A stretch of DNA of 52,091 bases from Arthrobacter sp. H35-D1 (lineage in GTDB: Bacteria; Actinomycetota; Actinomycetes; Actinomycetales; Micrococcaceae). The DNA lies in assembly GCF_030063185.1 (NCBI RefSeq), contig NZ_JASISP010000027.1, positions 1-52,091 on the forward strand, written 5' to 3'. Below, piece after piece: positions 17,068 to 25,952 of the stretch (the first letter of the stretch is position 1; each line of letters starts with the position of its first letter). Under the pieces are notes generated by a model that was not told where the DNA came from, searched no databases, and saw only the letters and a program-made list of their open reading frames with translations. The position numbers were made by a program, and so were the translations under genes.

Positions 17068-18302
17068 CAGCAGTCACCTTCAGCGGCAGCACCGGACATG
17101 CAGGCCTGACCCACGTAGGTGCGCGGCACGCGTTGGCTGATCCGCGTCACGATCTCATAGTTGACCGTCCCGGCGGCTTCGGCCCACTGCTCGACGAGGG
17201 GGCCGCCGTCGTTCCCGTTGCCAAAGAGCTCCGCTGTGACACCCAGTGCCGTTCCAGTCCCTGCCCCGCCAATCCCAGCCGTGCCGGGTGCGCCTCCAAA
17301 GCGGCTGCGCCCAGTAGGGCCGAAGTCGATCACCATCTGATCCATGGCGATGCGCCCCACCACCGGATACGTGATGCCGCCAACGCGCACCGGCCCTCCG
17401 GTGGCAACGCGCGGTATGCCGTCGGCATAGCCCAGCGGCACCAGCCCCAGCGTGCTGGGCTCTTCCGTGGCGTAATTGAGTCCGTAGGACACCCCCTGCC
17501 CTGCCGGCACGTCCTTGCACAAAGCGATGCGGGTTTGCAGCGTCATGGCCGGAACCAGCCCCAACTCTGCCGAGCTCAGGTCAGCAAACGGGGAGAGTCC
17601 GTACATGCCCAGCCCCACCCTGACCATGTCAAAATGGGTGTCCGGGCGGGACAAGGTCGCGGGGGTGTTGGCAAGGTGGCGCAGGTCCGGATCCAGGCCG
17701 GCGTCCTGCGCCACGGCCACGGCTTGGCGGAAGCGCTCAAGCTGGTGGTCAGTTTCGGGGCGGTCGGGTTCGTCGGCAACCGCCAAGTGGCTGAATACGC
17801 CCACCACTCGCACCAGGCCCGCTCGCTGGTAGTCCGCGGCGGCCTCGACCAGCGCCTGCCAGTCAGTCAGGGAGCAGCCGTTGCGGCCCAATCCTGTATC
17901 GATTTTCAAGTGCACGCGGGCCGGACGTTCCAGCGCCCGGGCCGCAGCCACAATGTACTCCAGTTCCCAACCGGAGCAGCCCAGATCGATGTCCGCCGCG
18001 AGGGCCGCCGTGAAATCGGTGGCGGGGGTGTGCAGCCACGCCAGCACCGGCGCCTGAAGTCCAGCAGCGCGCAGGGCCAGCGCCTCGCTGACGTGGGCGG
18101 TGCCCAGCCAAGCGGCCCCGGCGGCCACAGCTGTTTGTGCCACTTGGGCCATGCCATGCCCGTAGGCATCAGCCTTGACCACCGCCATGAATTGGGCGGG
18201 TGCGGCAACGCCCATGAGGTGGCGGACATTGTTGGCGATCGCGGACAGGTCAATGATGGCTTGCCGTTCAAGCTCGGGAACGGGTGCGACGAAAGTGCTC
18301 AC
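17067..18302 (-). CDS. alr: Alanine racemase
   Basis: A 411-residue PLP enzyme that converts L-alanine to D-alanine for peptidoglycan. The PLP lysine is Lys43 in VVKADAYGHG, and the second catalytic base is the tyrosine in GVSYGLNY. The conserved KIDTGLGRNG and RVGLGMYG blocks are present. It is 25-35 residues longer than usual because of a G/A/T-rich insertion (GAPGTAGIGGAGTGTALG) in the C-terminal beta domain. The start is GTG at 18302. It is the first gene of the overlapping alr-tsaEB-rimI-tsaD operon and is divergent from the glycosyltransferase gene. Confidence 0.95.
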   Translation of the reverse strand: MSTFVAPVPELERQAIIDLSAIANNVRHLMGVAAPAQFMAVVKADAYGHGMAQVAQTAVAAGAAWLGTAHVSEALALRAAGLQAPVLAWLHTPATDFTAALAADIDLGCSGWELEYIVAAARALERPARVHLKIDTGLGRNGCSLTDWQALVEAAADYQRAGLVRVVGVFSHLAVADEPDRPETDHQLERFRQAVAVAQDAGLDPDLRHLANTPATLSRPDTHFDMVRVGLGMYGLSPFADLSSAELGLVPAMTLQTRIALCKDVPAGQGVSYGLNYATEEPSTLGLVPLGYADGIPRVATGGPVRVGGITYPVVGRIAMDQMVIDFGPTGRSRFGGAPGTAGIGGAGTGTALGVTAELFGNGNDGGPLVEQWAEAAGTVNYEIVTRISQRVPRTYVGQACMSGAAAEGDC

Positions 18303-18501
18303 CAGCCCATTTTAGGCCTCTTCCCCGACACCGCCGTCCACTGTTGCCCGCCACAGTCCCGCAGGGGGTGTTTTGGCTGCCACGTCCTGGCCGCCGTTCG
18401 GGCTAGGCCCAGTGCCTTGGCAGTGGCAAGATAAGGGTAGTAATCGGCAGATTTGCCGTGTCCGTCGGCGGCTGCGCCGAACGTTCTTCAGGAAGGAAGC
18501 T

Positions 18502-19752
18502 GTGCACCACGTCCGGCGCGTCGCCATGCTTTCCCTGCATACTTCCCCCCTGGAGCAGCCAGGTGGCGGTGACGCTGGCGGCATGAACGTCTACGTCCGG
18601 CATCTGGCCCTCGAACTCGCCGCAATCGGCGTGGCCGTGGACATTTACACGCGCCGCACGGCCGCCGGGCAGCCGGATCATGTGCAGCTGGCCGGAAACG
18701 TCGCCGTCCACCACATCACGGCCGGACCGTTTGCGACGGTTTCCAAGGAAGCCCTGCCCGAACTCGTCCCCGAAATGGCCGACGCCGTGGCCGCCCATGT
18801 TGCCGCGCTGCCCGGGGATCCCGTCACCGTCATCCATTCGCACTACTGGGTTTCCGGCATGGCGGGGATCCGTGTTGCCCGGCAGTTGGACCTGCCGCTG
18901 GTGCACACCATGCACACCATGGCGCGGGTCAAAAACCATCACCTGCCGCAAGGCCAAACCGCTGAACCCGGCATCCGGGAAAACGGTGAACAGCACATTG
19001 TGAGCGCCGCGACCCGCCTGATCGCCAACACCACAGCCGAAGCCGCGGAACTCGAAGGCCACTACGACGGCTGCGAGCAGCGCATCGACGTGGTGTCCCC
19101 CGGCGTCGACCTTGGGGTCTTCAAGCCCGCTTTCCGGAACCGCTCGCGGCAGCAACTGGGCATCGCCCGCCAACGCTTCCACATTGTGTTTGCCGGGCGA
19201 CTGCAGCGGCTCAAGGGCCCGCACGTACTCGTCCGGGCGGCCGCACTGCTGCGCACCGAACGCCCCGACATTGACCTCCAGCTCACGTTTTTGGGCGCTC
19301 GCAGCGGCAATGACAGCTATGATCTGGAGCTCATGATCGACGACGCCGGTTTGGCCGGCGTCGCATCCGTCCTGCCTCCCGTGGTTCCCGAACAGCTGGC
19401 CGATTGGTACCGCAGCGCCGACGTGGTGGCCGTGCCTTCCTCCAGCGAGTCCTTTGGCTTGGTGGCGTTGGAGGCCCAAGCCTGCGGCACACCCGTCATC
19501 GCCACGAACGTTGGCGGGCTGCCTCGGGCCGTCAGCGACGGACGCACCGGCCTGCTGGTGGAAGGGCGCTCAGCTCGCCTGTGGGCCGATGCCCTGGCAT
19601 CCCTGCACGACTTCAGCGACACCCGGGCAGACATGGGCCGGGCCGCCTCCGTTTTTGCTGAGTCGTTCGGATGGGAAAACACCGCAGCCCAAACGATTCT
19701 CAGCTACGATCTGGCGCTGACCTACCAATATGTGGTGCCGCCCGGCTGCTGA
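18502..19752 (+). CDS. mshA: GT4 glycosyltransferase, MshA-like
   Basis: A 416-residue GT-B fold glycosyltransferase. The N-terminus (RVAMLSLHTSPLEQPG then GGMNVYVRHLA) and VIHSHYWVSG, LVHTMHTMARVKN match D-inositol-3-phosphate glycosyltransferase MshA, the first mycothiol step, which joins N-acetylglucosamine to inositol phosphate. The GT4 EX7E motif is Glu316/Glu324 in SESFGLVALEAQ. I chose the GTG at 18502 because AGGAAGGAAGC lies just before it; upstream in-frame codons are arginine-rich and unlikely. The ino1 gene at 27.1 kb would supply the acceptor. A more general sucrose-phosphate-type role cannot be fully excluded. Confidence 0.85.
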   Translation: MHHVRRVAMLSLHTSPLEQPGGGDAGGMNVYVRHLALELAAIGVAVDIYTRRTAAGQPDHVQLAGNVAVHHITAGPFATVSKEALPELVPEMADAVAAHVAALPGDPVTVIHSHYWVSGMAGIRVARQLDLPLVHTMHTMARVKNHHLPQGQTAEPGIRENGEQHIVSAATRLIANTTAEAAELEGHYDGCEQRIDVVSPGVDLGVFKPAFRNRSRQQLGIARQRFHIVFAGRLQRLKGPHVLVRAAALLRTERPDIDLQLTFLGARSGNDSYDLELMIDDAGLAGVASVLPPVVPEQLADWYRSADVVAVPSSSESFGLVALEAQACGTPVIATNVGGLPRAVSDGRTGLLVEGRSARLWADALASLHDFSDTRADMGRAASVFAESFGWENTAAQTILSYDLALTYQYVVPPGC

Positions 19753-19760
19753 ATCATTTG

Positions 19761-19776
19761 TGTGACCCCTTTCACA
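19761..19776. promoter_or_regulatory. Perfect CRP/GlxR-type site
   Basis: TGTGACCCCTTTCACA is a perfect TGTGA-N6-TCACA palindrome, 127 bases upstream of the subtilase start. It overlaps a possible -35 (TTCACA, 19771) that pairs with TACGGT at 19793 over a 16-base spacer. Control by a cAMP-responsive CRP/GlxR-family protein is inferred from the consensus. Confidence 0.6.
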
Positions 19777-19816
19777 TGAGCCCGCAAACCTGTACGGTGT
19801 GTCAGGTACCCGCCGA

Positions 19817-19836
19817 AATTGACAACGTTGTCAATT
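19817..19836. promoter_or_regulatory. Perfect 20-bp LacI-family-type operator
   Basis: AATTGACAACGTTGTCAATT is a perfect palindrome with the central CG typical of LacI/GalR-family operators. It lies 66 bases before the subtilase start and just downstream of the proposed -10 at 19793, a position where a bound repressor would block transcription. No lacI-type gene is in this window. Confidence 0.75.
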
Positions 19837-19902
19837 GCGGCGTTCCGCTGATCGCACCGGCAACGACGCCGGACGGTCCCCGTCGAAAGGCCCGTATCAC
19901 TC

Positions 19903-22900
19903 GTGAAAAAAATGGGGAGATCTATATTCAGCAAACCAGGATTCAGGAAGGCCGCTGCACTATCCGCCGGCCTTCCGCTGCTCCTGACCACAGTGGGGTT
20001 GCTGCCGGCACAAGCCGACACCCTGCAGTCCACGCCTTCCACCGTCCAAACAAAGAATCAAACAAAGAACATTGACCCGATTGATTTCCAAGCCGGCCGC
20101 TACATTGTGGTGCTGGCTGAAAAGCCCGCCGCCACCTATGCCGGTGGCACGTCCGGACTGGCACCGACCAAGCCTGTCAAGGGCCGCAAACTGGATGCCA
20201 AGCGTCCGGAGGTCAAAAAATACCAGGCCCACCTGGAAAACCAGCAGGCAGTTGTGGCCAAATCCGAAAACGTCACAATCACCAACCAGTACACGGCCGC
20301 CATCAACGGCTTCTCCGCAACCTTGTCCGCCGACCAGGCACTCGCCCTGGCCAAGGACCCGGATGTGCTGATGGTTGCACCGGACACTGAAAACGCCCCC
20401 GACTACTCCTCCACGGATTTCCTGGGACTCAGCGGCAAAAAAGGTGCGTGGAAGAAGGACTTCGGCGGGGTGAAGAACGCAGGCAAGGGCGTGGTGGTCG
20501 GCGTGATCGACTCCGGCTACACGCCGTCGAACCCGTTCTTTGCAGGCAAGAAGGTCAAGCCGCTCAAGGGTGATCCCAAGGTTGGGGTCCCGTACAAGAC
20601 GGCGGATGGCAAGATCGCCATGCTGAAGGCCGACGGCGAAACGTTCATCGGCGAGTGCCAAAAGGGCGTCGGCACCGGCGCAGCCTTCGACGGCACCGCG
20701 TGCAACTCCAAGGTTCTCAGCGCCCGCTACTTCGCGGACGACTTCCTGAGCTATGCGGCCCCCGAACACCGGGCCCCGCAGGAGCTCATTTCCCCGGTGG
20801 ACGTTGGAAACCACGGCACCCACACGGCCAGCACCGCGGCAGGAAATGCCAACATCCACGCCAACATTGGTGCCAGGGACCTGGGCATCACCGGCGGCAT
20901 TGCCCCGGCCGCCAAACTGTCCATCTACAAGATTTGCTGGGAGGACGACGACCCGAATACCGGCGGCTGCTACAGCTCGGCCTCCATCGCAGCCATCAAC
21001 CAGGCCATTCTGGACGGCGTCGACGTGCTCAACTACTCCATCTCAGGCAGCACCTCCACCACCACGGACCCGGTTGCACTGGCCTTCCTCTCGGCCGCAT
21101 CGGCCGGGATTTTTGTTGCCGCCTCCGCCGGCAACTCCGGGCCCACGCCCAGCACGGTCAACCACGGTGCCCCGTGGCTGACCACCGTGGCGGCCACCAC
21201 TTTCAGCACAGAGCTGCAAGGGACGGCTGAATTCTCCGACGGCAGCAAGTTCCGCGGCGCCAGCATGATGGACCATGAGGTCCCGCCCAGCCCGGTGGTG
21301 TTGGCCATTGATGCGGCCGCGGCCGGAGCAGCCACCCCCGAGCTGTGCGGCCCCGACTCCCTCGACGCGGCCAAGGTCGCCGAGAAGGTGGTTGTGTGCG
21401 ACCGCGGCGTTTTTGACCGCGTTGCCAAGAGCGCCGAGGTCAAGCGCGCCGGCGGCATCGGCATGATCCTGGTCAACATCATCACAGGCTCCGAGGACCT
21501 TGACCTCCACTCGGTTCCCACCGTCCACGTCAATCCTCCGGCCAGCCAGGAAATCAAGGACAAGGTCAAGGCCAATCCGGAGATACTGGTTGCCCTTGTC
21601 AACAAGGACACCACCGGGCTGCCTGCCGACCCGCAGCCGCAGATTGCCGGATTCTCCTCCCGCGGACCGCTCACTGCCACGGATTCGGACCTGCTCAAAC
21701 CCGACGTCGCAGCACCCGGTGTCAACGTGCTGGCGGGGGTCTCCCCCATCGGTTCTGACGGCGCCCAGTTTGGCATGATGTCAGGAACGTCCATGGCGTC
21801 CCCGCACGTTGCCGGATTCGGTGCACTGCTCCTCTCGCAGAACCCGCTGTGGTCCCCCGCAACACTCAAGTCGGCGATGATGAGTACGGCGTCCGACGTC
21901 GTGAACGAAGATGGGACGAAGAACACCGACGTCTTTGCCACCGGTGCAGGACAGGTGGCTGTCGCCGCCGCCCTCGAACCCGGTCTTGTTTACAACGCCG
22001 GAGTCGACGACTACTTGAAGTTTATTCAAGGCACCGGCCTGGACCTGGGCATTCCGGGTCTGGGCAGCACCCAGGCGCGCGACATGAACCTGGCTTCGTT
22101 TGCCGTCGGCAGCCTGGCCGGCAAAGTCACCGTCACCCGCACCGTGACGGCGCTGACCCCGGGACTGTACCGGGCCAGTGCCAGTGTTCCCGGCGTGGAT
22201 GTCAAGGTTACCCCTCCGGTGCTGAACTTCAGCCAGGCCGGGGAACAGCGCACCTTCAAGGTGACCTTTGAAAATGCGACGGCGCCGCTGGGCGAGTTTG
22301 CGACGGGCAGCCTTGTCTGGCAGGGGGCGGGCAAGAATGTGGCCTCCCCCATCGCCGTTCGGCCGCTGCCGGTGCTCGTTGAGCCGAATGTGGCGTTCTC
22401 CTCCACGGGGGGCACGGGTAGTGGGAAGATTCCCGTGGTCTCGGGTTCCAACGCCCCCATCAAGGTTCGTCTTGATGGTTTGTCCAAGGCCGATTCCACC
22501 CCGATCTCACTGGTTCCGGGCCCGTTGGAAGTGGTGGCTAACAAGTCGAACTTCCTGAAGACCGTCACCGTCCCGGAAGGGGCGAAGCTGGCGAAGTTCT
22601 CCGTCATCTCATCAGAGCCCACGGCCGACTTTGACATGATCGTCTTCAACCCCGCCGGTACGTACTCCGACGTGCGGACCGGGTCCTCAAGCGAAAGCCT
22701 GTCGCTGCCGAATCCGGAACCGGGGACGTACACCATCCTCGCCAATCTGTACTCCAGCAACGGCGGGGCCGCAGTCAAGGCGACCGTTGACGCAGCCGTG
22801 CTGGGTGCCAACACGGGCAATGCCACCGTGACGCCTAACCCGTTGAAGCTGGCGAACGGCAAGTCGGGCTTCGTTACGCTGAAGTGGAAGGGACTCGAAA

Positions 22901-23106
22901 CCGGGTCCTATATTGGACGCGTGAGGTTCGGGGACGACGGAACCGAAACATTTGTTTCGGTCATCGTCACTCCGGGCGGCAACGCCGTGGCTCCTGACAA
23001 CGGCAAAAACAAGAAGGACAAGCCAGCCAAGCCCGGCAAGCCCAAACTGAAGCCCCAGCAATTGCAGCTTCCCGACGATTCAATGCACACCGACATAAAG
23101 GACTAG
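19903..23106 (+). CDS. Secreted subtilisin-like serine protease (S8) with I9 prodomain and PA insert
   Basis: A 1067-residue exported protease. A Sec signal (KK then a hydrophobic stretch, cleavage after AQA near residue 45) is followed by an inhibitor I9 propeptide to about residue 165. The catalytic triad is Asp203 in GVIDSGYTP, His307 in HGTHTAS, and Ser630 in GTSMASPHVAG. A protease-associated domain is inserted between His and Ser (about residues 440-560). The C-terminal third has Fn3-like and bacterial-prepeptidase-like beta domains and ends in a Lys/Pro-rich tail (KNKKDKPAKPGKPKLKP) that may contact the wall. The start is GTG at 19903; an ATG three codons later is possible. Upstream CRP-type and LacI-type sites suggest carbon-source control. 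Confidence 0.93.
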   Translation: MKKMGRSIFSKPGFRKAAALSAGLPLLLTTVGLLPAQADTLQSTPSTVQTKNQTKNIDPIDFQAGRYIVVLAEKPAATYAGGTSGLAPTKPVKGRKLDAKRPEVKKYQAHLENQQAVVAKSENVTITNQYTAAINGFSATLSADQALALAKDPDVLMVAPDTENAPDYSSTDFLGLSGKKGAWKKDFGGVKNAGKGVVVGVIDSGYTPSNPFFAGKKVKPLKGDPKVGVPYKTADGKIAMLKADGETFIGECQKGVGTGAAFDGTACNSKVLSARYFADDFLSYAAPEHRAPQELISPVDVGNHGTHTASTAAGNANIHANIGARDLGITGGIAPAAKLSIYKICWEDDDPNTGGCYSSASIAAINQAILDGVDVLNYSISGSTSTTTDPVALAFLSAASAGIFVAASAGNSGPTPSTVNHGAPWLTTVAATTFSTELQGTAEFSDGSKFRGASMMDHEVPPSPVVLAIDAAAAGAATPELCGPDSLDAAKVAEKVVVCDRGVFDRVAKSAEVKRAGGIGMILVNIITGSEDLDLHSVPTVHVNPPASQEIKDKVKANPEILVALVNKDTTGLPADPQPQIAGFSSRGPLTATDSDLLKPDVAAPGVNVLAGVSPIGSDGAQFGMMSGTSMASPHVAGFGALLLSQNPLWSPATLKSAMMSTASDVVNEDGTKNTDVFATGAGQVAVAAALEPGLVYNAGVDDYLKFIQGTGLDLGIPGLGSTQARDMNLASFAVGSLAGKVTVTRTVTALTPGLYRASASVPGVDVKVTPPVLNFSQAGEQRTFKVTFENATAPLGEFATGSLVWQGAGKNVASPIAVRPLPVLVEPNVAFSSTGGTGSGKIPVVSGSNAPIKVRLDGLSKADSTPISLVPGPLEVVANKSNFLKTVTVPEGAKLAKFSVISSEPTADFDMIVFNPAGTYSDVRTGSSSESLSLPNPEPGTYTILANLYSSNGGAAVKATVDAAVLGANTGNATVTPNPLKLANGKSGFVTLKWKGLETGSYIGRVRFGDDGTETFVSVIVTPGGNAVAPDNGKNKKDKPAKPGKPKLKPQQLQLPDDSMHTDIKD

Positions 23107-23112
23107 GCAGAC

Positions 23113-23129
23113 GGCAGGCATCTCCTGCC
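23113..23129 (+). terminator. Short hairpin after the subtilase gene
   Basis: GGCAGG and CCTGCC form a 6-bp stem around CATCT, seven bases after the stop codon, followed by TTTCC. It is a weak intrinsic-terminator candidate. Confidence 0.45.
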
Positions 23130-23283
23130 TTTCCAACCGGCCACTGTGTGTCAGATACCGCGCCAAAGCTCCCGAAATTCGGGCGCCAATGCGCACCTTC
23201 TGGCACACAGCTGCTGTGTCCGGACACGTTGCGGTACTGCTGGCTTTTGGGCAGTGGCCGGGGCATGAAAGTGGCTGTGAAGG

Positions 23284-23967
23284 CTAGATGGCGCCGGTTC
23301 CGCCTGCCGCGGCTCCGAAAAGTGGTGCCAGCGCCTGCCAGCGGGCGGTCTGGCAGCTGTCGGTCCGTTTGAAGGCCGCGCTGACTGCACGCCCCTTGAA
23401 CGTACCGGTGACAACGGCCACTTGCGGGCCGTCGAAGACATCCATGCACTGCTGCGGCGGGCCCGGAACGGGGAAGAAGATACCTTCGCCGTATCGCTCC
23501 AACGCTGCCATGGCCGCCGCGGGCTGCGGGACCGTCGATTCCGGCCCGGGGGTGCCGTTGGCGGCCACCAAGCGGAACACCTGCGGCTGGGCGCCGGGAG
23601 ACGGCGTCACGGTGATGGAAAGGTCAATTTCGTTGACGCTCGACTCCGGACCGCTGGATGGGGAACCACCCCCGGATGGAGAAACACCGTTGGACGGGGA
23701 AGCCCCGCTGGATGGGGAACCACCCCCGGATGGGAAAACGCTGTTGGGCGGTGACACGGCGGGCTCCTTCGGCTGTGTGGTGCGGGGGGAAGCTCCGGGG
23801 CCTTGTGGCACTTCGGGCGCGGGGGCGCAGGCCGCCAGCCCTGCCAGCAGGGCGGTGCAAGCCAAGGAAGCTGCACCGACTCGGAACGGGGACGTTGCGC
23901 GGGGGGTTGCTCCGGCGCGTGCGGCGGGGCTGAATACCTCCGGGGCCCAAAATCGTCCCAAATTCAC
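23284..23967 (-). CDS. Lipoprotein with Ser/Gly/Pro-rich repeat linker
   Basis: About 227 residues from a GTG at 23967, chosen because AGGAGGCG lies directly before it; the reading frame is open much further upstream but that part is antisense to the GH13 gene. A signal sequence ends in a lipobox (LAGLAAC). Next comes a linker of repeated SPS(G/N)G units (GVSPSGGGSPSSG), which is also visible as direct repeats in the DNA at about 23650-23745. A small C-terminal globular part has two cysteines (QQCMDV, DSCQTARW) that could form a disulfide. This looks like a surface lipoprotein of unknown function, convergent with the protease gene. Confidence 0.75.
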   Translation of the reverse strand: MNLGRFWAPEVFSPAARAGATPRATSPFRVGAASLACTALLAGLAACAPAPEVPQGPGASPRTTQPKEPAVSPPNSVFPSGGGSPSSGASPSNGVSPSGGGSPSSGPESSVNEIDLSITVTPSPGAQPQVFRLVAANGTPGPESTVPQPAAAMAALERYGEGIFFPVPGPPQQCMDVFDGPQVAVVTGTFKGRAVSAAFKRTDSCQTARWQALAPLFGAAAGGTGAI

Positions 23968-24075
23968 CGCCTCCTCGCGTTTCTGCCATACTAACTCACG
24001 TCGTGGGGCCCTGCTTGGGACAATGTTGTACGCAAAGTTGCTAACCTCACGGATACGACGAGAGGAATCCCTTCC

Positions 24076-25761
24076 ATGAGCATCCCCGCAAGCACCACCA
24101 CCCATCCGGAGGCCACCTGGTGGCGACAAGCCGCCGTCTACCAGATCTATCCGCGCAGCTTTGCCGACTCCAACGGAGACGGCATGGGTGATTTGCCCGG
24201 CGTCACGGCCCGCATGGACTACTTGGCCGCCTTGGGCATCGACGCCCTCTGGCTCAGTCCTTTCTACCCCTCGGCGCTTGCCGATGGCGGCTACGACGTC
24301 GACGACTACCGCAACGTCGACCCGCGGCTCGGCTCGCTGAAAGACTTTGACACCATGGTGGCCGCCGCCCACGACGCCGGCATCCGGATCATCGTGGACA
24401 TCGTCCCCAACCACTCCTCCAACCTGCACCCTTGGTTCCAGGCTGCACTGGCTGCAGCCCCGGGGTCCCCGGAACGCGCCCGTTACCACTTTCTTGAGGG
24501 GTTGGGCGAGGACGGCGAGCTGCCGCCGTCGGACTGGCCTTCCCACTTTGGCGGCGGCGCCTGGACGCGGGTGAAGGAAGCGGCCGGCCCCAACGCCGGC
24601 CAACTCGGCCAGTGGTACCTGCACCTGTTCGCCGCCGAGCAGCCGGACTTCAACTGGGACAACCAGGAAGTGCGCGAGGACTTTCACACCACGTTGCGTT
24701 TCTGGGCGGACCGCGGCGTCGACGGCTTCCGTGTCGACGTGGCGCACGCCCTGGACAAGGACATGTCCCTGCCGCTGCGTTCCAAGCCGGCCCTGGAGAT
24801 CCTTGTCGACGACGGCAGCGACCCTTTGTTTGACCGCGACGCCGTGCATGACATCTTCGCCGGGTGGCGTTCGGTGCTCAATGAATATGACCCGCCCAAG
24901 GCCGCCGTCGCCGAGGCTTGGGTGCCGTTTACCGACCGTCGTTTGAAGTACGCCCGCCCCGCCGAGCTGGGCCAGGCCTTTAACTTTGACCTCCTGCAAG
25001 CACACTTTGACGGCACCGAATTCCGCACCATCGCCGAAAAATGCCTCTCCGAGGCCCAGGCGTCCGGGGCGTCCTCCACATGGGTGTTTTCCAACCACGA
25101 CGTTGTCCGCCATGCTTCCCGCTACGCGCTGCCTGATGACAGCACGCTGGAGACCCTGGAAGCTTGGCTGCTGAGCGACGGCGTCAGCCCGGCCACGGAC
25201 TTGGCGCGCGGCCTGCGTCGTGCCCGTGCCGCGACGCTCTTCATGCTGGGGTTGCCCGGTTCCGCTTACCTGTACCAAGGTGAAGAACTCGGATTGTTCG
25301 AAGTGTCCGATCTACCTGCAGCAGCTCTGCAGGACCCTACCTGGTTCCGCACAAAGCACAAGATCAAGGGCCGCGACGGCTGCCGAGTGCCGCTGCCGTG
25401 GTCGGCGACAGAACCGAACTTCGGATTTGGCGGCACGCCTTGGCTGCCCCAGCCGTCTTGGTTTGCGTTGCAGGCCGCCGACGTGCAGGACGGCGCCGTC
25501 GGCTCGACGCTTGAAATGTACCGGGGGGCGTTGGCGTTGCGACGGAAGCTGCAGACGGAGGAGTCGCTGGAATGGCTCAGCGGCGAGTCAGGGCCGCTGG
25601 TGCACTACCGCAGGCCCAACGGCTGGGAAGTGCTGACAAACTTTGCCGACGAGCCCGCACAGCTGCCAACCGGCGTCGACCTTTCCAAGGTGGTGCTCAG
25701 CAGCGGCGAGCCAGCCGGGAAGACCATTCCAGGGGAGACCACCCTCTGGTTCGCCCCCTAA
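24076..25761 (+). CDS. GH13 alpha-glucosidase
   Basis: A 561-residue cytoplasmic GH13 (alpha-amylase superfamily) enzyme of the oligo-1,6-glucosidase/alpha-glucosidase type. The (beta/alpha)8 motifs are DIVPNHSS, GFRVDVAHAL with nucleophile Asp221, VAEAW with acid/base Glu280, and FSNHDV with transition-state Asp342. There is no signal peptide, so it would cleave imported malto- or isomalto-oligosaccharides, trehalose or sucrose. The start ATG has AGAGGAA upstream and is divergent from the lipoprotein gene. No sugar transporter or regulator is adjacent. Exact specificity cannot be read from the sequence. Confidence 0.92.
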   Translation: MSIPASTTTHPEATWWRQAAVYQIYPRSFADSNGDGMGDLPGVTARMDYLAALGIDALWLSPFYPSALADGGYDVDDYRNVDPRLGSLKDFDTMVAAAHDAGIRIIVDIVPNHSSNLHPWFQAALAAAPGSPERARYHFLEGLGEDGELPPSDWPSHFGGGAWTRVKEAAGPNAGQLGQWYLHLFAAEQPDFNWDNQEVREDFHTTLRFWADRGVDGFRVDVAHALDKDMSLPLRSKPALEILVDDGSDPLFDRDAVHDIFAGWRSVLNEYDPPKAAVAEAWVPFTDRRLKYARPAELGQAFNFDLLQAHFDGTEFRTIAEKCLSEAQASGASSTWVFSNHDVVRHASRYALPDDSTLETLEAWLLSDGVSPATDLARGLRRARAATLFMLGLPGSAYLYQGEELGLFEVSDLPAAALQDPTWFRTKHKIKGRDGCRVPLPWSATEPNFGFGGTPWLPQPSWFALQAADVQDGAVGSTLEMYRGALALRRKLQTEESLEWLSGESGPLVHYRRPNGWEVLTNFADEPAQLPTGVDLSKVVLSSGEPAGKTIPGETTLWFAP

Positions 25762-25782
25762 CCCAGCACTGCCCCCCACCCG

Positions 25783-25864
25783 ACGCTCCTGCACGTTCGG
25801 GGGCCTCTTTCCCAACGCTCCTGCATGTTCGGGGCACACTTTCCCAACGCTCCTGCACAGTCCG
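25783..25864 (+). repeat. Tandem copies of a short dispersed repeat (ACGCTCCTGCA family)
   Basis: Three direct copies start at 25783, 25815 and 25847, about 32 bases apart: ACGCTCCTGCACGTTCGGGG, ACGCTCCTGCATGTTCGGGG and a shorter ACGCTCCTGCACAGTCCG. The intervening bases are also similar (CTTTCCCA). Inverted copies lie on the other side of the DUF559 gene at 26981-27032. Confidence 0.7.
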
Positions 25865-25952
25865 TCGCCGCCCCCACGGCCGCGACGGACATCGGCGGGG
25901 CGCCTGTGGATAACTTCTGCGGGCGAGCGTCGATCGGGACCACAATGTCTTC

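Noticed and set aside
17133-18434. A 433-codon plus-strand frame antisense to alr
   Set aside because: It has arginine/histidine-rich shadow composition, and alr is unmistakable on the other strand.
24020-24060. GCAA-AG-TTGC palindrome before the GH13 gene as a LacI-family operator
   Set aside because: The match is short and lacks the central CG and flanks of the clear operator at 19817-19836.
23968-25278. The upstream extension of the lipoprotein frame
   Set aside because: It runs antisense through the GH13 gene; the signal peptide and the AGGAGG site place the true start at 23967.
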